DNA of 64,000 bases from Marinobacter segnicrescens (GCF_900111555.1 NZ_FOHZ01000005.1:124001-188000); one strand, 5' to 3'; counted from the first letter of the stretch, positions 28,139 through 38,254 are shown. Numbers and translations are program-made. Notes: generated by a model not told the origin, from the letters alone.

Positions 28139-29032
28139 TCATGCGCCCACCAGTTCCATCCCCGGTTTGCCATACCAGTAGCCGTTACACGGCGGCGCTT
28201 CAACCAGTTGCAGCGGGTCGGCAGCCGGCACTTCACCCCGGCGTACCTGGTCAAAGCGTTTGACCACCTCGTCCATGCCCTGGTGCTCCGGGCTCAGGCG
28301 TACGGTACTGACGCCCATGCGCTCCATATCCGGTAATTCCCGCATCAGGTCATAGCGGGAACCGGAGAGTGTGGAGATACCGTTAATACGGAACAACTCC
28401 TGGCTCTCCCGGGTGCGTAGCTCCATGCCATCCGGATGCTCCAGGCAACGGAACTCGCAATTGTCCTTGGGCAGGTTGTAATGGCGGGCGGTAAAGCAGC
28501 GGGACGACCAGGCCAGCGGCAGGAAGCCCCAGGAGAACACCTCGGCGGGCAGGTCCAGACCTTCAGCTTTCAGCTCCCTGATCAGCTGCTCCAGGGTCTC
28601 CTTGCCCAGTTCCACCGGCAGGTTCCAGCCCCGCAGCCCCTGCCTGGCCAGGATCTTCAGGGTGGCGGTGTTGTAGATGTTCATGGACGGGCCGGTGATG
28701 AACGGAATGTTATTCCGGATAGCCACCTGCAGGGCACTCTGGTCATTGGCTTCCACCAGGAACTCGTCCTGTTCGCAGAACCGGCGCAGGCGGCGCAGGT
28801 CCGCCTCGGATTCGATCAGTGTCAGGGTGGAGAGAACCACATCCTTGCCGCAGGCTTTCAGGTCCCGGGCCAGGTCCAGCCAGTCATCCGGTTTAAGCTC
28901 GCGCCGGCGGGAGCACACCACCTCGCCCAGGTAGATGGTATCCACCGGCCACTCGGCCGCACTGGCGTAGAAATCAAAAACACTTTGCTTGGACCAGAAC
29001 CACAGGATGGGGCCCAGAGATAACTTCATCAT
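28139..29032 (-). CDS. ubiV: UbiV, oxygen-independent ubiquinone hydroxylation (U32 family)
   Basis: 297 residues of the U32 peptidase-like family. The four iron-sulfur cysteines characteristic of UbiV are visible: VVCSRR, then [19 protein letters not shown] (C-X12-C-X3-C). With UbiU it hydroxylates the ubiquinone ring without oxygen, so ubiquinone can be made during denitrifying growth. It follows ubiU by 12 bp. The third partner, ubiT, is not adjacent. Start is ATG at 29032 or the next codon. Confidence 0.93.
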   Translation of the reverse strand: MMKLSLGPILWFWSKQSVFDFYASAAEWPVDTIYLGEVVCSRRRELKPDDWLDLARDLKACGKDVVLSTLTLIESEADLRRLRRFCEQDEFLVEANDQSALQVAIRNNIPFITGPSMNIYNTATLKILARQGLRGWNLPVELGKETLEQLIRELKAEGLDLPAEVFSWGFLPLAWSSRCFTARHYNLPKDNCEFRCLEHPDGMELRTRESQELFRINGISTLSGSRYDLMRELPDMERMGVSTVRLSPEHQGMDEVVKRFDQVRRGEVPAADPLQLVEAPPCNGYWYGKPGMELVGA

Positions 29033-29044
29033 GATCTCAGCACC

Positions 29045-30040
29045 TTACTTCCACTTGCGATGGTATGCACCAAGGGTGGTGAGACCACCTTCGGACAAAC
29101 CGGCCAGGGTCGACTGCCACGCCGGGTCGACCGCGAATTCCGGCCCTGTTTCCAGCCTGTCCAGGGCCTGGCGCCAGGTGCGGGCCACATCGGCGATATA
29201 GGCGGGACTGCGCTGCCGGCCTTCAATCTTCACCGCGCTGATACCCAGGGCCTTGAGCTCTGGCAGCAGGTCCAGGGTATTCAGGCTCACTGGTTCCTCG
29301 ATGGCGTGGTACACATCACCCTCCACCTCAAACCGGCCCTTACACAGCGTCGGATAGCCGGCAGGCTCACCCCGGGCGTAACGATCGATCAGCACCTCAT
29401 TGAGGCGGGATTCCAGCCCGCCATCGGCGGTCTCTTCCCAGCGCACCGCCTTGGCCGGCGAACAGGCCCCCTTGCTGTTGGGGGATTCGTCGGTGAGATA
29501 GGAGGACAGGTAACAGCGGCCCTCGGCCATGATGCACAGGCTACCGAAGGCAAACACCTCCAGCTCAACCGGGCTGTGTTTCGCCAGGCCCTTCACCTGG
29601 TCCAGCGACAGGACCCTGGGCAGCACGGCACGACGGATACCGAAGTTGTCCTTATAGAACCGCAGCGCTTCGTAGCTGGTGGCCGAGCCCTGAACGGACA
29701 GGTGGCGGGGCAGCTCGGGATAGCGGTTGGCGGCGTAGTCCAGCAACCCCATGTCTGCCAGGATCACCGCATCCACCCCCAGGCTGGCAGCCCGGTCCAC
29801 CGCAGCGGTCCACTGCTGCCAGCCCTGGGGCTGGGGGTAGGTATTGATCGCGCAGAACACCCGGGCGCCCTTGCCATGGGCATAGGCAACGCCCTCAGCG
29901 GCCCGCTTGTCGTTGAAGTTGAGGCCGGCAAACTGACGGGCGTTGGTGCTGTCCCGGAACCCCAGGTAGACAGCGTCTGCGCCGTTGTCGACGGCGGTTT
30001 TCAGGGCGGGCAGGCTGCCGGCAGGGCAGACAAGTTCCAT
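29045..30040 (-). CDS. ubiU: UbiU, oxygen-independent ubiquinone hydroxylation (U32 family)
   Basis: 331 residues starting MELVCPAGSLPALKTAVDNGADAVYLG. Cluster cysteines occur as CIMAEGRC, then GACSPAKAV and later TLCKGRF, the UbiU spacing. It forms a heterodimer with UbiV. The ATG at 30040 matches family starts. An FNR/DNR-type box lies 61 bp upstream, consistent with anaerobic induction. Confidence 0.93.
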   Translation of the reverse strand: MELVCPAGSLPALKTAVDNGADAVYLGFRDSTNARQFAGLNFNDKRAAEGVAYAHGKGARVFCAINTYPQPQGWQQWTAAVDRAASLGVDAVILADMGLLDYAANRYPELPRHLSVQGSATSYEALRFYKDNFGIRRAVLPRVLSLDQVKGLAKHSPVELEVFAFGSLCIMAEGRCYLSSYLTDESPNSKGACSPAKAVRWEETADGGLESRLNEVLIDRYARGEPAGYPTLCKGRFEVEGDVYHAIEEPVSLNTLDLLPELKALGISAVKIEGRQRSPAYIADVARTWRQALDRLETGPEFAVDPAWQSTLAGLSEGGLTTLGAYHRKWK

Positions 30041-30100
30041 GGCATTCTCCGATGGCTGAAAAACTCCGGGAGACGCTAACGCTAAAGTGCCCGAGCTGCC

Positions 30101-30114
30101 TTGACCGTTGTCAG
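30101..30114. promoter_or_regulatory. FNR/DNR-type box before ubiU
   Basis: TTGAC, CGTT, GTCAG: one outer mismatch from TTGAC-N4-GTCAA. The same TTGACCG..GTCAG pattern precedes hemN. Confidence 0.6.
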
Positions 30115-30136
30115 CGTAGCAACCGCAGGGCCGTTG

Positions 30137-30153
30137 ACTACCCATATGGTAGT
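30137..30153. promoter_or_regulatory. Inverted repeat between ubiU and the NIT chemoreceptor
   Basis: ACTACC, CATAT, GGTAGT. It contains TACCCAT, an exact NarL heptamer match, but the second arm does not fit the NarL pattern. Binding protein unknown. Confidence 0.35.
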
Positions 30154-30325
30154 ATCCTACGGGATATCACCTATCCACAATTACACGCTTTTAAATCAAC
30201 CGATTAACATAGAGTTACAGGCACTTTCATTCAGTAACTACCCCCTCGCGTACCCCATGGTGCCGATATCGGCAACTGGCCCCCTCAACGACAATGGCGG
30301 CACGACTTAATGAAGGGGCAGACCC

Positions 30326-32347
30326 ATGAACTTCATCAACAACCTTTCCATGCGCGGCAAGCTGATCACACTGGTGGTGCCGGCGCTTCTTGTCATCATG
30401 TTGTTCGCCATTGGCAGCATTACCGAAAATGCCGCCGAGTACAGGAATATGAGCCAGTTGCAGGCCATGGTGAACCTGGCGGAAATGGGTGATCCACTTG
30501 TGGAGACCTTACAGAAAGAACGTGGCCGCTCGGCGGTGGCATTAGCTACGGAACCACGCTCCGACGCCGAGCAGCAAGCTTGGCGAGTACTGGAAAGCCA
30601 GCGCCAGCAGACCAACGCCGCCCTGAGCGACTATCGTTCGGAATTGCAGGCATTGTTGTCTGACACCAGTTTTGATGGAGCCGTGACAGAGAGTATTGAC
30701 CGCTTGGAGACAGAGCTTAATCGCCTCACCTCACTCCGGAAGGATGTCGATCGCCGTAGCCTGAATGGCAGCGAGGCCGCAAGCCGCTACACAGGGCTGG
30801 TTACCGAAATTGTCGACCGGGTTCCCCTGCTGGTCCGTCGTGCCACCGATGCAGAGCTTACCCGTGAGATCAACGCCTATTACGCCCTGGCACAAACCTC
30901 CGAGATGGCAGGCAGGGCGCGGGCTGCAGGCGCCGCGCTGATCCGCTCCGGTGATTTCGACCTCCCCGCGGTGGGGCGGGTCGCAGCACTGAACGGAGAG
31001 CAGAATGCCTGGTACCGAACTGCCATTGACATGCTTGCCTCTGATGACCCCTTGCGGCGAAAACTGGGCGGATTCGTAGCTGGCACTGAAGTGCAGGCAC
31101 TTCATGCCCAACGGGAGAGCCTGCTCAGCAGTGCATCTGGCATGTACGCACTGGATGCCAACGAGTGGTTCGAAACATCCACCCGTGCCATCGACGCACT
31201 GAACACTATCCGCCAGGAAATGCTGACCCAGGTTGAGGTCATGGCAGCAACGGCAGTTGCCGGGGCCAGAAATGACCTGATCAGCGCCTCGGTGATCGCG
31301 GGCGCAGCCATTGTGTTCGTGATCGTCCTGATGACCATCATCATCCATGCCATCCACCGGCAGGTAAACCAACTGCTGACCGGTGTGCAGTACGCCATGG
31401 ATGAAAAGGACCTGACCCGGGAGATTCCAGTCTCCAGTAACGACGAAACCGGCACCATCGCCAAGGCGATCAATGGGCTGTTTAACCGGTTCGGAGAGGC
31501 CCTGGCCCAAATCGACAAGGCCAGCGTGCAACTGGCCACCGCCACCGAGGAGACCAGCTCCACCGCCAACCAGAACACCTCCCAGGTGAAAGACCAGCAG
31601 CAACAGATCGAGCAGGTGGCCGCGGCCACCGAGGAGATGTCTGCGACGTCCGAGGAAATCTCCCGCAACACCCAGCAGGTGGCGGATGCGTCCAGCAGCG
31701 CCATGGAAAAGAGCCGCACCGGTGAGCAGGTCCTGCATTCCAGCGTCCGCCAGATACGCGACCTGGCCGGCTCGGTGCAGGAGGTGAACCAGGTAATCGA
31801 GGAACTGGAGAACCGCAGCAGCACCATCAGCGACGTCGTCGACGTCATCCGCAAGGTGGCCGACCAGACCAACCTGCTGGCCCTCAACGCCGCCATCGAG
31901 GCTGCCCGGGCCGGAGAACATGGTCGCGGCTTTGCAGTGGTTGCCGATGAGGTTCGTACGCTGGCACAACAGACCCACGAGTCCACGACGCAGATCGAGG
32001 AAATCATCAACGGCTTCAAGAACATTACCGACAGCGCCAGCCGTTCCATCATTGCCAGCCACAAGCTGGCGAATCAGACCAGCTCCCAGGCAGAGCAGAT
32101 GGAGCAGACCTTTGCCGACATCCTGATGGACGTGAACAGCATCTCTGACATGGCGACCCAGATTGCTACGGCGTCGGAGCAGCAGGTGTCGGTCACCCGC
32201 GAACTGGCGGGCAATATGGAAAGTGTCAGCGAGTCCGCCATCCTGACCCTCACCGGGTCACAGGAGATCACCCAGGTAACCACCGAGCAGGCCCGCCTGG
32301 CCCGCGCGCTGCAGGACCTGGCCAACGAGTTCAAGGTCGCATCCTGA
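30326..32347 (+). CDS. Methyl-accepting chemotaxis protein with NIT-type sensor
   Basis: 673 residues. TM1 ([17 protein letters not shown]), a periplasmic sensor with the NIT signature [19 protein letters not shown]2 (about 310-340), HAMP, and a signalling domain with [26 protein letters not shown] domains are associated with nitrate or nitrite sensing, which fits the denitrification context, though the ligand is inferred. GAAGGGG precedes the ATG. Own terminator. Confidence 0.92.
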   Translation: MNFINNLSMRGKLITLVVPALLVIMLFAIGSITENAAEYRNMSQLQAMVNLAEMGDPLVETLQKERGRSAVALATEPRSDAEQQAWRVLESQRQQTNAALSDYRSELQALLSDTSFDGAVTESIDRLETELNRLTSLRKDVDRRSLNGSEAASRYTGLVTEIVDRVPLLVRRATDAELTREINAYYALAQTSEMAGRARAAGAALIRSGDFDLPAVGRVAALNGEQNAWYRTAIDMLASDDPLRRKLGGFVAGTEVQALHAQRESLLSSASGMYALDANEWFETSTRAIDALNTIRQEMLTQVEVMAATAVAGARNDLISASVIAGAAIVFVIVLMTIIIHAIHRQVNQLLTGVQYAMDEKDLTREIPVSSNDETGTIAKAINGLFNRFGEALAQIDKASVQLATATEETSSTANQNTSQVKDQQQQIEQVAAATEEMSATSEEISRNTQQVADASSSAMEKSRTGEQVLHSSVRQIRDLAGSVQEVNQVIEELENRSSTISDVVDVIRKVADQTNLLALNAAIEAARAGEHGRGFAVVADEVRTLAQQTHESTTQIEEIINGFKNITDSASRSIIASHKLANQTSSQAEQMEQTFADILMDVNSISDMATQIATASEQQVSVTRELAGNMESVSESAILTLTGSQEITQVTTEQARLARALQDLANEFKVAS

Positions 32348-32375
32348 GGCGTAGCGGGGCAACCTACCCCGGATA

Positions 32376-32410
32376 GCAAAAAGCCCGGCCATCACGACCG
32401 GGCTTTTTGC
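32376..32410 (+). terminator. Rho-independent terminator of the NIT chemoreceptor
   Basis: GCAAAAAGCCCGG pairs with CCGGGCTTTTTGC; the stem supplies its own T-tract and may work in both directions. Confidence 0.9.
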
Positions 32411-32431
32411 CTTTCAGGAAGTCCCGCCGGG

Positions 32432-32566
32432 TTACAGCAGGTCCTCATCCGAGCTTTTCGCCTTGCGCACATCCCGGGCGACGGCCCAGCAGATAACGCC
32501 AAGCACGCCCAGGGTCAGGGCCGGCCAGATGAGGATGTAGGCTCCATAGACAAGTTCGCTGTTCAT
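32432..32566 (-). CDS. 44-residue putative transporter small subunit
   Basis: One membrane helix (MNSELVYGAYILIWPALTLG onward) and a short charged tail ending KSSDEDLL. Its ATG overlaps the stop of the symporter gene as ATGA, and the product matches the tiny subunits annotated next to SSS symporters in related marine bacteria. Likely an accessory or stability subunit of the symporter. Confidence 0.8.
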   Translation of the reverse strand: MNSELVYGAYILIWPALTLGVLGVICWAVARDVRKAKSSDEDLL

Positions 32567-34233
32567 TTTGCTGCCTCCGGTACCATGTAGGATTCGTCCT
32601 CGACGTTGTCGTAGTCACCGACACGCTGGGCGATCAGGTCAAAGTCAAAACGCTCCTTGCTGAACAGGGTCATGGCAGTGCACACCACCGCGCTGGCGCC
32701 ATAGGCGGTCAGTGAAGCCACCAGCACCATATAGTCCCGCAGGAAACCAGTGGCAAACACCAGCATCGCTGCCAGGGTAATCACCCCGGCAACCAGCCCC
32801 GCGGCACGGCCAAAGAAGCCGAACACCATCAGGCCAATCACTACCGCACCGCCGACCGACGCAAGACTCTCGAAAAACAGCACGGTCAGGCCGGTCATTT
32901 CCAGCAACTCAAAGCGCGCAATGCAGAACAGCGCCATGGCTGCCACCACGGACCAGGTAAACGCCGCATTGGTCACCCGGTCCCAGTAACAACTGACGAT
33001 GACCGGAAACACAATGGCGCCCCACAATGCGCCGACGAACACCAGCATGACCAGGATATCCAGCGAGAAGCTGGCGAAGATCAGCCCGGCAACCGTGGCC
33101 ACGATCATGGTGATACGGCCCACCAGCATCATGACGCGAGGGCTGGGGTTATCACCTGCGATGTTCTTGCCATACACGTCCGCCATCATGATGGTGGAGA
33201 GGGCCGACAGGTCCGAGTCCGCCGTGGAGGACAGCGAGCCGATCACAAGGACAAAGAACAGGGCGACGAAGACCGGTGACAGGTACGTGGAAACCATCTG
33301 CGGGATCAGGTTATTCATTTTTCCGTCAATGGGTTCCATACCGACTGACAGCGCCATCAGGCCGATCATGCCCAGGCCGATCACAATGGCGCCGTAGCCG
33401 ATGGTTGCTGTCACGAAGGTGGACTTGATGTGTTTCTCGCGTACTGCGAACAGTCGCTGGGAAATGGTCTGGTTACCAATGGCATAGGCCAACACGGCCA
33501 CAAAGAAGGGAGCACCCTGGTGCAGGATGGCTTCCACGGAAAACAGGTTGGCCTGCTCGTCAGTCAGCCGGCTGAGCCCCTCCACCATGACCGAGGGGCC
33601 ACCTGCGGAGAACAGCACCGCCGGGATAATGATAATGGCGATGGCCATCAGTGCCACCAGCTGGGCAAAGTCGGTAAATACGGAAGCCCGGAAACCCGAG
33701 GTGAGCGTGTAGGCCAGCACCCCGACCCCGGCCACGATCACTCCGGTTTCAAAGGACAGCGGTGACAACACGGATACCAGGGCGCCTGCCGCCGTGAAGT
33801 TGACCATGAGGCTGATCACACTGCCGAGGATATTGGAAACGGCCAGGATCATCTGGCTGGATGCGCCATGGCGGGCATGGATCAGTTCACCCAGGGTATG
33901 CCCATTCGGTGCCAGTTTGCGGAAACGGCGACCAAAGGGATAGATGAAAAGGATCATCAACGCGCCCCAGAGCCCGTAATGGATAGGGCCGGAAACGCCA
34001 TAGGTGTAGCCGGACGTGGCCGCAGCGTAGAAAGACGCAGCCCAGATCCAGGTGGCGGTCATACTGGCTGCCCCCATGCCGAAGCCAACATGGTGGCCGG
34101 CCACCATAAAGCCGGAGGTGTCCTCTTTGTCCTTGCGGATCAGCAGGGTAAGGAGGTACGTGCCGCCATAGAAGGCAGCAAGCAATAACAACACGGTAAG
34201 TGTAGAAAACTGGGTAAATCCGTTCTCGTTCAA
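32563..34233 (-). CDS. Sodium:solute symporter (SSS family, acetate/ActP-like)
   Basis: About 556 residues with roughly 13 membrane helices and SSS signatures: GFMVAGHHVGFGMGAASMTATWIW, LTSGFRASVFTDFAQ, and SSTADSDLSALSTI (sodium site). The start is taken as TTG at 34233 with AGAGG eight bases upstream, since the ATG at 34287 would add an unsupported tail. Couples sodium to uptake of a small organic acid; substrate unproven. Paired with the 44-residue gene. Confidence 0.88.
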   Translation of the reverse strand: MNENGFTQFSTLTVLLLLAAFYGGTYLLTLLIRKDKEDTSGFMVAGHHVGFGMGAASMTATWIWAASFYAAATSGYTYGVSGPIHYGLWGALMILFIYPFGRRFRKLAPNGHTLGELIHARHGASSQMILAVSNILGSVISLMVNFTAAGALVSVLSPLSFETGVIVAGVGVLAYTLTSGFRASVFTDFAQLVALMAIAIIIIPAVLFSAGGPSVMVEGLSRLTDEQANLFSVEAILHQGAPFFVAVLAYAIGNQTISQRLFAVREKHIKSTFVTATIGYGAIVIGLGMIGLMALSVGMEPIDGKMNNLIPQMVSTYLSPVFVALFFVLVIGSLSSTADSDLSALSTIMMADVYGKNIAGDNPSPRVMMLVGRITMIVATVAGLIFASFSLDILVMLVFVGALWGAIVFPVIVSCYWDRVTNAAFTWSVVAAMALFCIARFELLEMTGLTVLFFESLASVGGAVVIGLMVFGFFGRAAGLVAGVITLAAMLVFATGFLRDYMVLVASLTAYGASAVVCTAMTLFSKERFDFDLIAQRVGDYDNVEDESYMVPEAAK

Positions 34234-34660
34234 GTCAGGGCCTCTTTTTCTGAAACACAGGTATCCCTCCGGGGCCGGGCCAATCATTGGCGGCCGCCAG
34301 GCACAGGGGTCTGGGGTTTCCCGCGTAGGGTGTTAACGGGCAGGGTGGGCTTTTCCAGCCCGGTTTCAGTGAGGCTAAGGGAAGCTCAGGTGTGGCAGCA
34401 GCTCACACAGTTCTTTAGACGTCATGATATTTGCACTCCTCAAAATCGAATACTGAACTGGCCGGCGCAGCATTGTGCCGTGCAGTGTTCAAGCTTTTGG
34501 ATGCGAAAATCTGACAAATCGCCGGTTTTCGGGCAGAAATCCGGGGTCAGAATGAGGGAGCGGCAGACCATACGAGAAAACCGGCACAGAGTCCAGTCTT
34601 TAGTGGGCGTAATATTAGCGTTCGACAGGGATTGGCGCTTAGTGCCAGCTTTAGGAGTTT
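34234..34660. other. Intergenic region with no supported gene
   Basis: Upstream of the symporter. A plus-strand frame (34330-34842) has no family resemblance and continues into the inverted-repeat element, so I do not call it. Confidence 0.5.
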
Positions 34661-34818
34661 GCAGTCTGAAGGCGGGGCTGGCGCTGGCGCAAGGGCGCTT
34701 TTTACGCCGCAATTCACGGCCCGTCCCGAGTGTCCCGTGTGGCCAATTCGCCGACCTTGCTAAAGCGACATCCTGTCGCAGCTCCAAAAGCGCCCTTGCC
34801 CCATCGCCGTCAGACTGC
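34661..34818. repeat. Long imperfect inverted repeat, intergenic
   Basis: Outer arms GCAGTCTG (34661) and CAGACTGC (34811-34818); inner perfect 13-bp arms CAAGGGCGCTTTT (34690-34702) and AAAAGCGCCCTTG (34786-34798). The loop carries GCGACA-TCC-TGTCGC. Could be a MITE-like element or a structured RNA; no transposase or target duplication is obvious. Confidence 0.6.
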
Positions 34819-34936
34819 CTGCTGGCCGCCGGCAAGGACTAATGGAAATAAGGGTATTCGGTACCTTCGCCTGGTTAACCAGAATCGGAGCTGACAGTAA
34901 CCGTTGAGATATCCAAAAGGTCACGGGTGTGAGGAT

Positions 34937-35027
34937 GGGGGAGGTCTTTCAGAGCAGCGACATGGATGTCGCGGCAGCGTTGGGGTGGCAGGACGCCCCT
35001 CCAACGCGGCGGCGAAAGACCTCCCCC
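34937..35027. repeat. Three-stem structured repeat, copy 2
   Basis: Perfect 14-bp outer stem (34937-34950 with 35014-35027), hairpin GCGACAT-GG-ATGTCGC at 34957-34972, and a second hairpin identical to that of copy 1. Relative to 11663-11753, stem bases change on both sides together. Located just past the 3' end of hemN. Confidence 0.8.
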
Positions 35028-35053
35028 AGCCTTACACCGCCCCCAAAACCCAC

Positions 35054-35116
35054 AGGCTACGAAGCCGACCTCCATAACCCGCAGGCTACGAACCCAAACT
35101 CCATAACCCACAGGCA
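35054..35116. repeat. 29-bp tandem repeat beside structured repeat copy 2
   Basis: Two units beginning AGGCTACGAA and ending CTCCATAACCC plus two bases, then a partial third. The boundary sequence CCC(A/G)CAGGC is shared with the tandem repeat beside copy 1. Confidence 0.8.
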
Positions 35117-35141
35117 ATTGAACCCAACCCTGAAGCCGAAG

Positions 35142-36554
35142 TCAGATAATCCGAGAGAACCGCTGAGAAGCCCCTTCCTTCCGATAAAGATCGAAAATCT
35201 GGCAGATGGCCCGGATCAGCAGCCGGCCGGCAGGCTGAACCTGCAGCACACGGCCATCATCGCCAATCAATTCATCCTGGATCATCGGCTTCAGGCGACG
35301 CAGTTCGTCCGTAAAGTAGCTGTCAAAGTCTGCACCCCAGGCGGCCTGGAACTGTTCACGGTCCAGGCGGAACTGGCAGATCAGCTGGCCGATTACCCAG
35401 CGGCGGATCTGGTCGTCCCGGGTCAGGCCGACACCGCGAATGGTGGCCAACTGACCCGCGTCGATGGCCTGTTCCCAGGCCGGCAGGTCGTGGTTGTTCT
35501 GGAAGTAGGCATCATCGGTCTGACCAATCGCTGACACACCGAGAGAGACCAGGTCGCAGTCCGCATGGGTCGTGTAGCCCTGGAAGTTCCGGTGCAGCCG
35601 GCCTTCCCGCTGGGCGACTGCGAGGGAGTCGTCCGGCTTGGCAAAGTGGTCCATGCCAATGTATTCGTAACCGGCCTCCAGCAGGCGGTTGATGGTGTTG
35701 TGAAGAATGGTCAGCTTCTGCTGCGGGCTGGGCAGCGTATCCCCCTGGATACGGGTCTGGGGATAGAACCGGTCCGGCAGGTGGGCATAGCTGAATACCG
35801 AGAGACGATCCGGCGACATCTCGATCACCGACTCCAGGGTTTCGGCGAAGCTTTCCGGGGTCTGGTACGGCAGCCCGTAAATCAGGTCCAGGTTGATGGA
35901 ACGGAAGCCGATGCGGCGGGCCTCGTTAAGCACGCCCTCGGTCATCTCCCGGGGCTGGATGCGGTTGACCGCTTTCTGCACCACCGGATTCACATCCTGC
36001 ACGCCCAGGCTGATGCGGTTGAAGCCCAGCTTCCACAGGGTCGGCAGGGTGTCTTCATCCACTTCCCGGGGGTCGATCTCCACACTGTAGTCCCGGTCAT
36101 CGCCGGACTGCAGGTTGAACAGTTCGCCGTAGCCCGCCATCAGGTGCTCCATCACATCCTTCGGCAGGAAGGTCGGGGTGCCACCGCCCCAGTGCAGTTG
36201 CTGGACCGGGCGGTCAGCGCCGAACAGCTTTGACTGGATAGCCGCTTCCTTCAGCACCCGCTCCACATAGGGCATGGCCTTGTCACGCTTCTTGGTGATG
36301 ACCTTGTTGCAGGCGCAGTAGTAACAGAGGTGTGCACAGAACGGCAGGTGGGTGTACAGCGACACCGGACCACCCGCCGCCTTGCTGCGACCGGCTGCCT
36401 TCACCATATCGTCCACCCGGAAGTCCGGCGTAAACTCCACCGCTGTCGGGTAGGACGTGTACCGGGGGCCGCTCAGGTCGTAGCGACGGATCAGGGCTTC
36501 ATCCCAGATAAATTCAGGCAGTGTGGATTCGGCAGTGGCCGGGGAAGCGGGCAT
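35142..36554 (-). CDS. hemN: Oxygen-independent coproporphyrinogen III oxidase HemN
   Basis: 470-residue radical SAM enzyme making protoporphyrinogen IX without oxygen. The cluster motif is HLPFCAHLCYYCACN, with HWGGGTPTFL and the family N-terminus IRRYDLSGPRYTSYPT. Needed for haem supply to nor and other anaerobic cytochromes. An FNR/DNR-type box lies 66 bp upstream of the ATG. Divergent from a photolyase-like gene. Confidence 0.96.
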   Translation of the reverse strand: MPASPATAESTLPEFIWDEALIRRYDLSGPRYTSYPTAVEFTPDFRVDDMVKAAGRSKAAGGPVSLYTHLPFCAHLCYYCACNKVITKKRDKAMPYVERVLKEAAIQSKLFGADRPVQQLHWGGGTPTFLPKDVMEHLMAGYGELFNLQSGDDRDYSVEIDPREVDEDTLPTLWKLGFNRISLGVQDVNPVVQKAVNRIQPREMTEGVLNEARRIGFRSINLDLIYGLPYQTPESFAETLESVIEMSPDRLSVFSYAHLPDRFYPQTRIQGDTLPSPQQKLTILHNTINRLLEAGYEYIGMDHFAKPDDSLAVAQREGRLHRNFQGYTTHADCDLVSLGVSAIGQTDDAYFQNNHDLPAWEQAIDAGQLATIRGVGLTRDDQIRRWVIGQLICQFRLDREQFQAAWGADFDSYFTDELRRLKPMIQDELIGDDGRVLQVQPAGRLLIRAICQIFDLYRKEGASQRFSRII

Positions 36555-36619
36555 GGCAATACTCGATCTGACGGGTGCATGGTGGTCGGCCAGTCTAGGA
36601 TAACCAGCGTGGGGACATC

Positions 36620-36633
36620 TTGACCGACGTCAG
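36620..36633. promoter_or_regulatory. FNR/DNR-type box before hemN
   Basis: TTGAC, CGAC, GTCAG. It has the same arms as the ubiU box, at nearly the same distance from the start codon. Confidence 0.65.
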
Positions 36634-36709
36634 GTTCATTATAAGGGGATGGGAGCTGAACCACCCTTGGGCTGATGGCGTACTTCGGGTATCCCTTAAG
36701 GAATAGACC

Positions 36710-38242
36710 ATGGCAAACCTGATCCTGATTCTTGGCGACCAGCTCAGTCACCACCTCTCTGCCCTGGACGGGGCCGATCCTGCCCACGACCGTGTTGTCA
36801 TGGCGGAAGTGCACGACGAGGCCAGTTATACCAACCACCACAAGAAGAAGCTGGTGCTGGTGTTCAGCGCCATGCGCCACTTCGCCCGAGAACTGCAGGC
36901 GAAAGGCTGGCAGGTCATCTACCACGAGTATGGCCCTGACTCACCCCACGAGGACCTGCTATCGGTTGTACAGGAGCAGGTATTGTCGCTCAGCCCGGAT
37001 AAACTTGTGACCACTGAATGCGGCGAATGGCGACTGGATAACCAGATCCGCCAATGGCACGAAACCCTTGGGGTTCCCGTGGAAATCCGCCCGGATCGTC
37101 GCTTTCTTGCCAGCAAGGACGAGTTCGCCCGCTGGGCCGAGGGTCGCAAACAGTTGCGCATGGAATTCTTCTACCGGGAGATGCGCCGCAAGAGCGGCCT
37201 GCTGATGACGCCAGGCGACGAGCCGGAAGGGGGCCACTGGAACTACGACGCCGACAACCGGCGCAAGTGGAAGGGCCAGCCACCGGCCCCGGCACCGTTC
37301 CGGGTGGAGCCGGACGACATCACCCGGGACGTAATGTCATTGGTAGATCGCCACTTCAGTGACCACTTTGGCACCACCGACGACTTTCACTTTGCCGTTA
37401 CCGCCGAACAGGCCCGGCAGGCCCTGGATCACTTTATCGACTTCGCCCTGCCCTGTTTCGGCGACTACCAGGATGCCATGGCGGACCAGGAGGACTGGCT
37501 GTTCCACGCCATCCTGTCCCCCTACCTGAACTGTGGCCTGCTGGACCCCATGGAGGTGTGTGAAGCCGCCGAACGGGCCTGGTATGCGGGTCAGGCACCA
37601 CTCAACGCGGTGGAGGGTTTTATCCGCCAGATTATCGGCTGGCGGGAGTTCGTGAGAGGTATCTACTGGCTGAAAATGCCCACTTATGCCAAAGAGAACC
37701 GCCTGGGCAATGATCGCCCCCTGCCCTGGTTCTACTGGAGTGGCGACACCGGCATGCACTGCCTGCACCGGACCATCGACAGTACCCGGCGCAACGGCTA
37801 TGCCCACCACATACAACGGCTCATGGTCACCGGCAACTTTGCCCTGCTGGCCGGCATCAAACCGGAGGAGATCTGCGACTGGTACCTGGCGGTCTATGCC
37901 GACGCCTACGACTGGGTCGAGCTACCGAACACCCTGGGCATGGTGATGCACGCGGACGGCGGTTACCTGGGTTCCAAGCCCTACGCCGCCAGCGGCAAGT
38001 ATATTAACCGCATGTCCGATTACTGCAGTCAGTGCCGGTACAACGTCAACCACACCACGGAAGACGACGCCTGCCCGTTCAACGCCCTGTACTGGCACTT
38101 CCTGGACCGCCACAAAGACGATTTCAGCCGCAATCCACGCATGGTCATGATGTACCGCAACTGGCAGCGGCAAGACCCGGACCACCGCCAGGCCACCCTG
38201 GAGCGGGCCAACTGGCTGCTGGACCACCTGGACGAGCTTTGA
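36710..38242 (+). CDS. Cryptochrome/photolyase with iron-sulfur cluster (FeS-BCP, 6-4 type)
   Basis: 510 residues. The start MANLILILGDQLS and the C-terminal DYCSQCRYNVNHTTEDDACPFN, with an earlier Cys, give the 4Fe-4S set of the FeS-BCP/PhrB group. Members bind FAD and repair 6-4 photoproducts or act as photoreceptors. Conserved FAD-domain text includes GWREFVRGIYW and RNGYAHHIQRLMVTGNFALL. It begins 156 bp from hemN. Likely DNA repair rather than signalling, but not certain. Confidence 0.93.
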   Translation: MANLILILGDQLSHHLSALDGADPAHDRVVMAEVHDEASYTNHHKKKLVLVFSAMRHFARELQAKGWQVIYHEYGPDSPHEDLLSVVQEQVLSLSPDKLVTTECGEWRLDNQIRQWHETLGVPVEIRPDRRFLASKDEFARWAEGRKQLRMEFFYREMRRKSGLLMTPGDEPEGGHWNYDADNRRKWKGQPPAPAPFRVEPDDITRDVMSLVDRHFSDHFGTTDDFHFAVTAEQARQALDHFIDFALPCFGDYQDAMADQEDWLFHAILSPYLNCGLLDPMEVCEAAERAWYAGQAPLNAVEGFIRQIIGWREFVRGIYWLKMPTYAKENRLGNDRPLPWFYWSGDTGMHCLHRTIDSTRRNGYAHHIQRLMVTGNFALLAGIKPEEICDWYLAVYADAYDWVELPNTLGMVMHADGGYLGSKPYAASGKYINRMSDYCSQCRYNVNHTTEDDACPFNALYWHFLDRHKDDFSRNPRMVMMYRNWQRQDPDHRQATLERANWLLDHLDEL

Positions 38243-38254
38243 GGTCTCCCCCTC

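Noticed and set aside
34330..34842. 170-codon plus-strand frame
   Set aside because: No ribosome site or recognisable domain, and it runs through the inverted-repeat element.
35054..35116. CRISPR-like look of the 29-bp repeats
   Set aside because: Units are contiguous without spacers and there are no cas genes.
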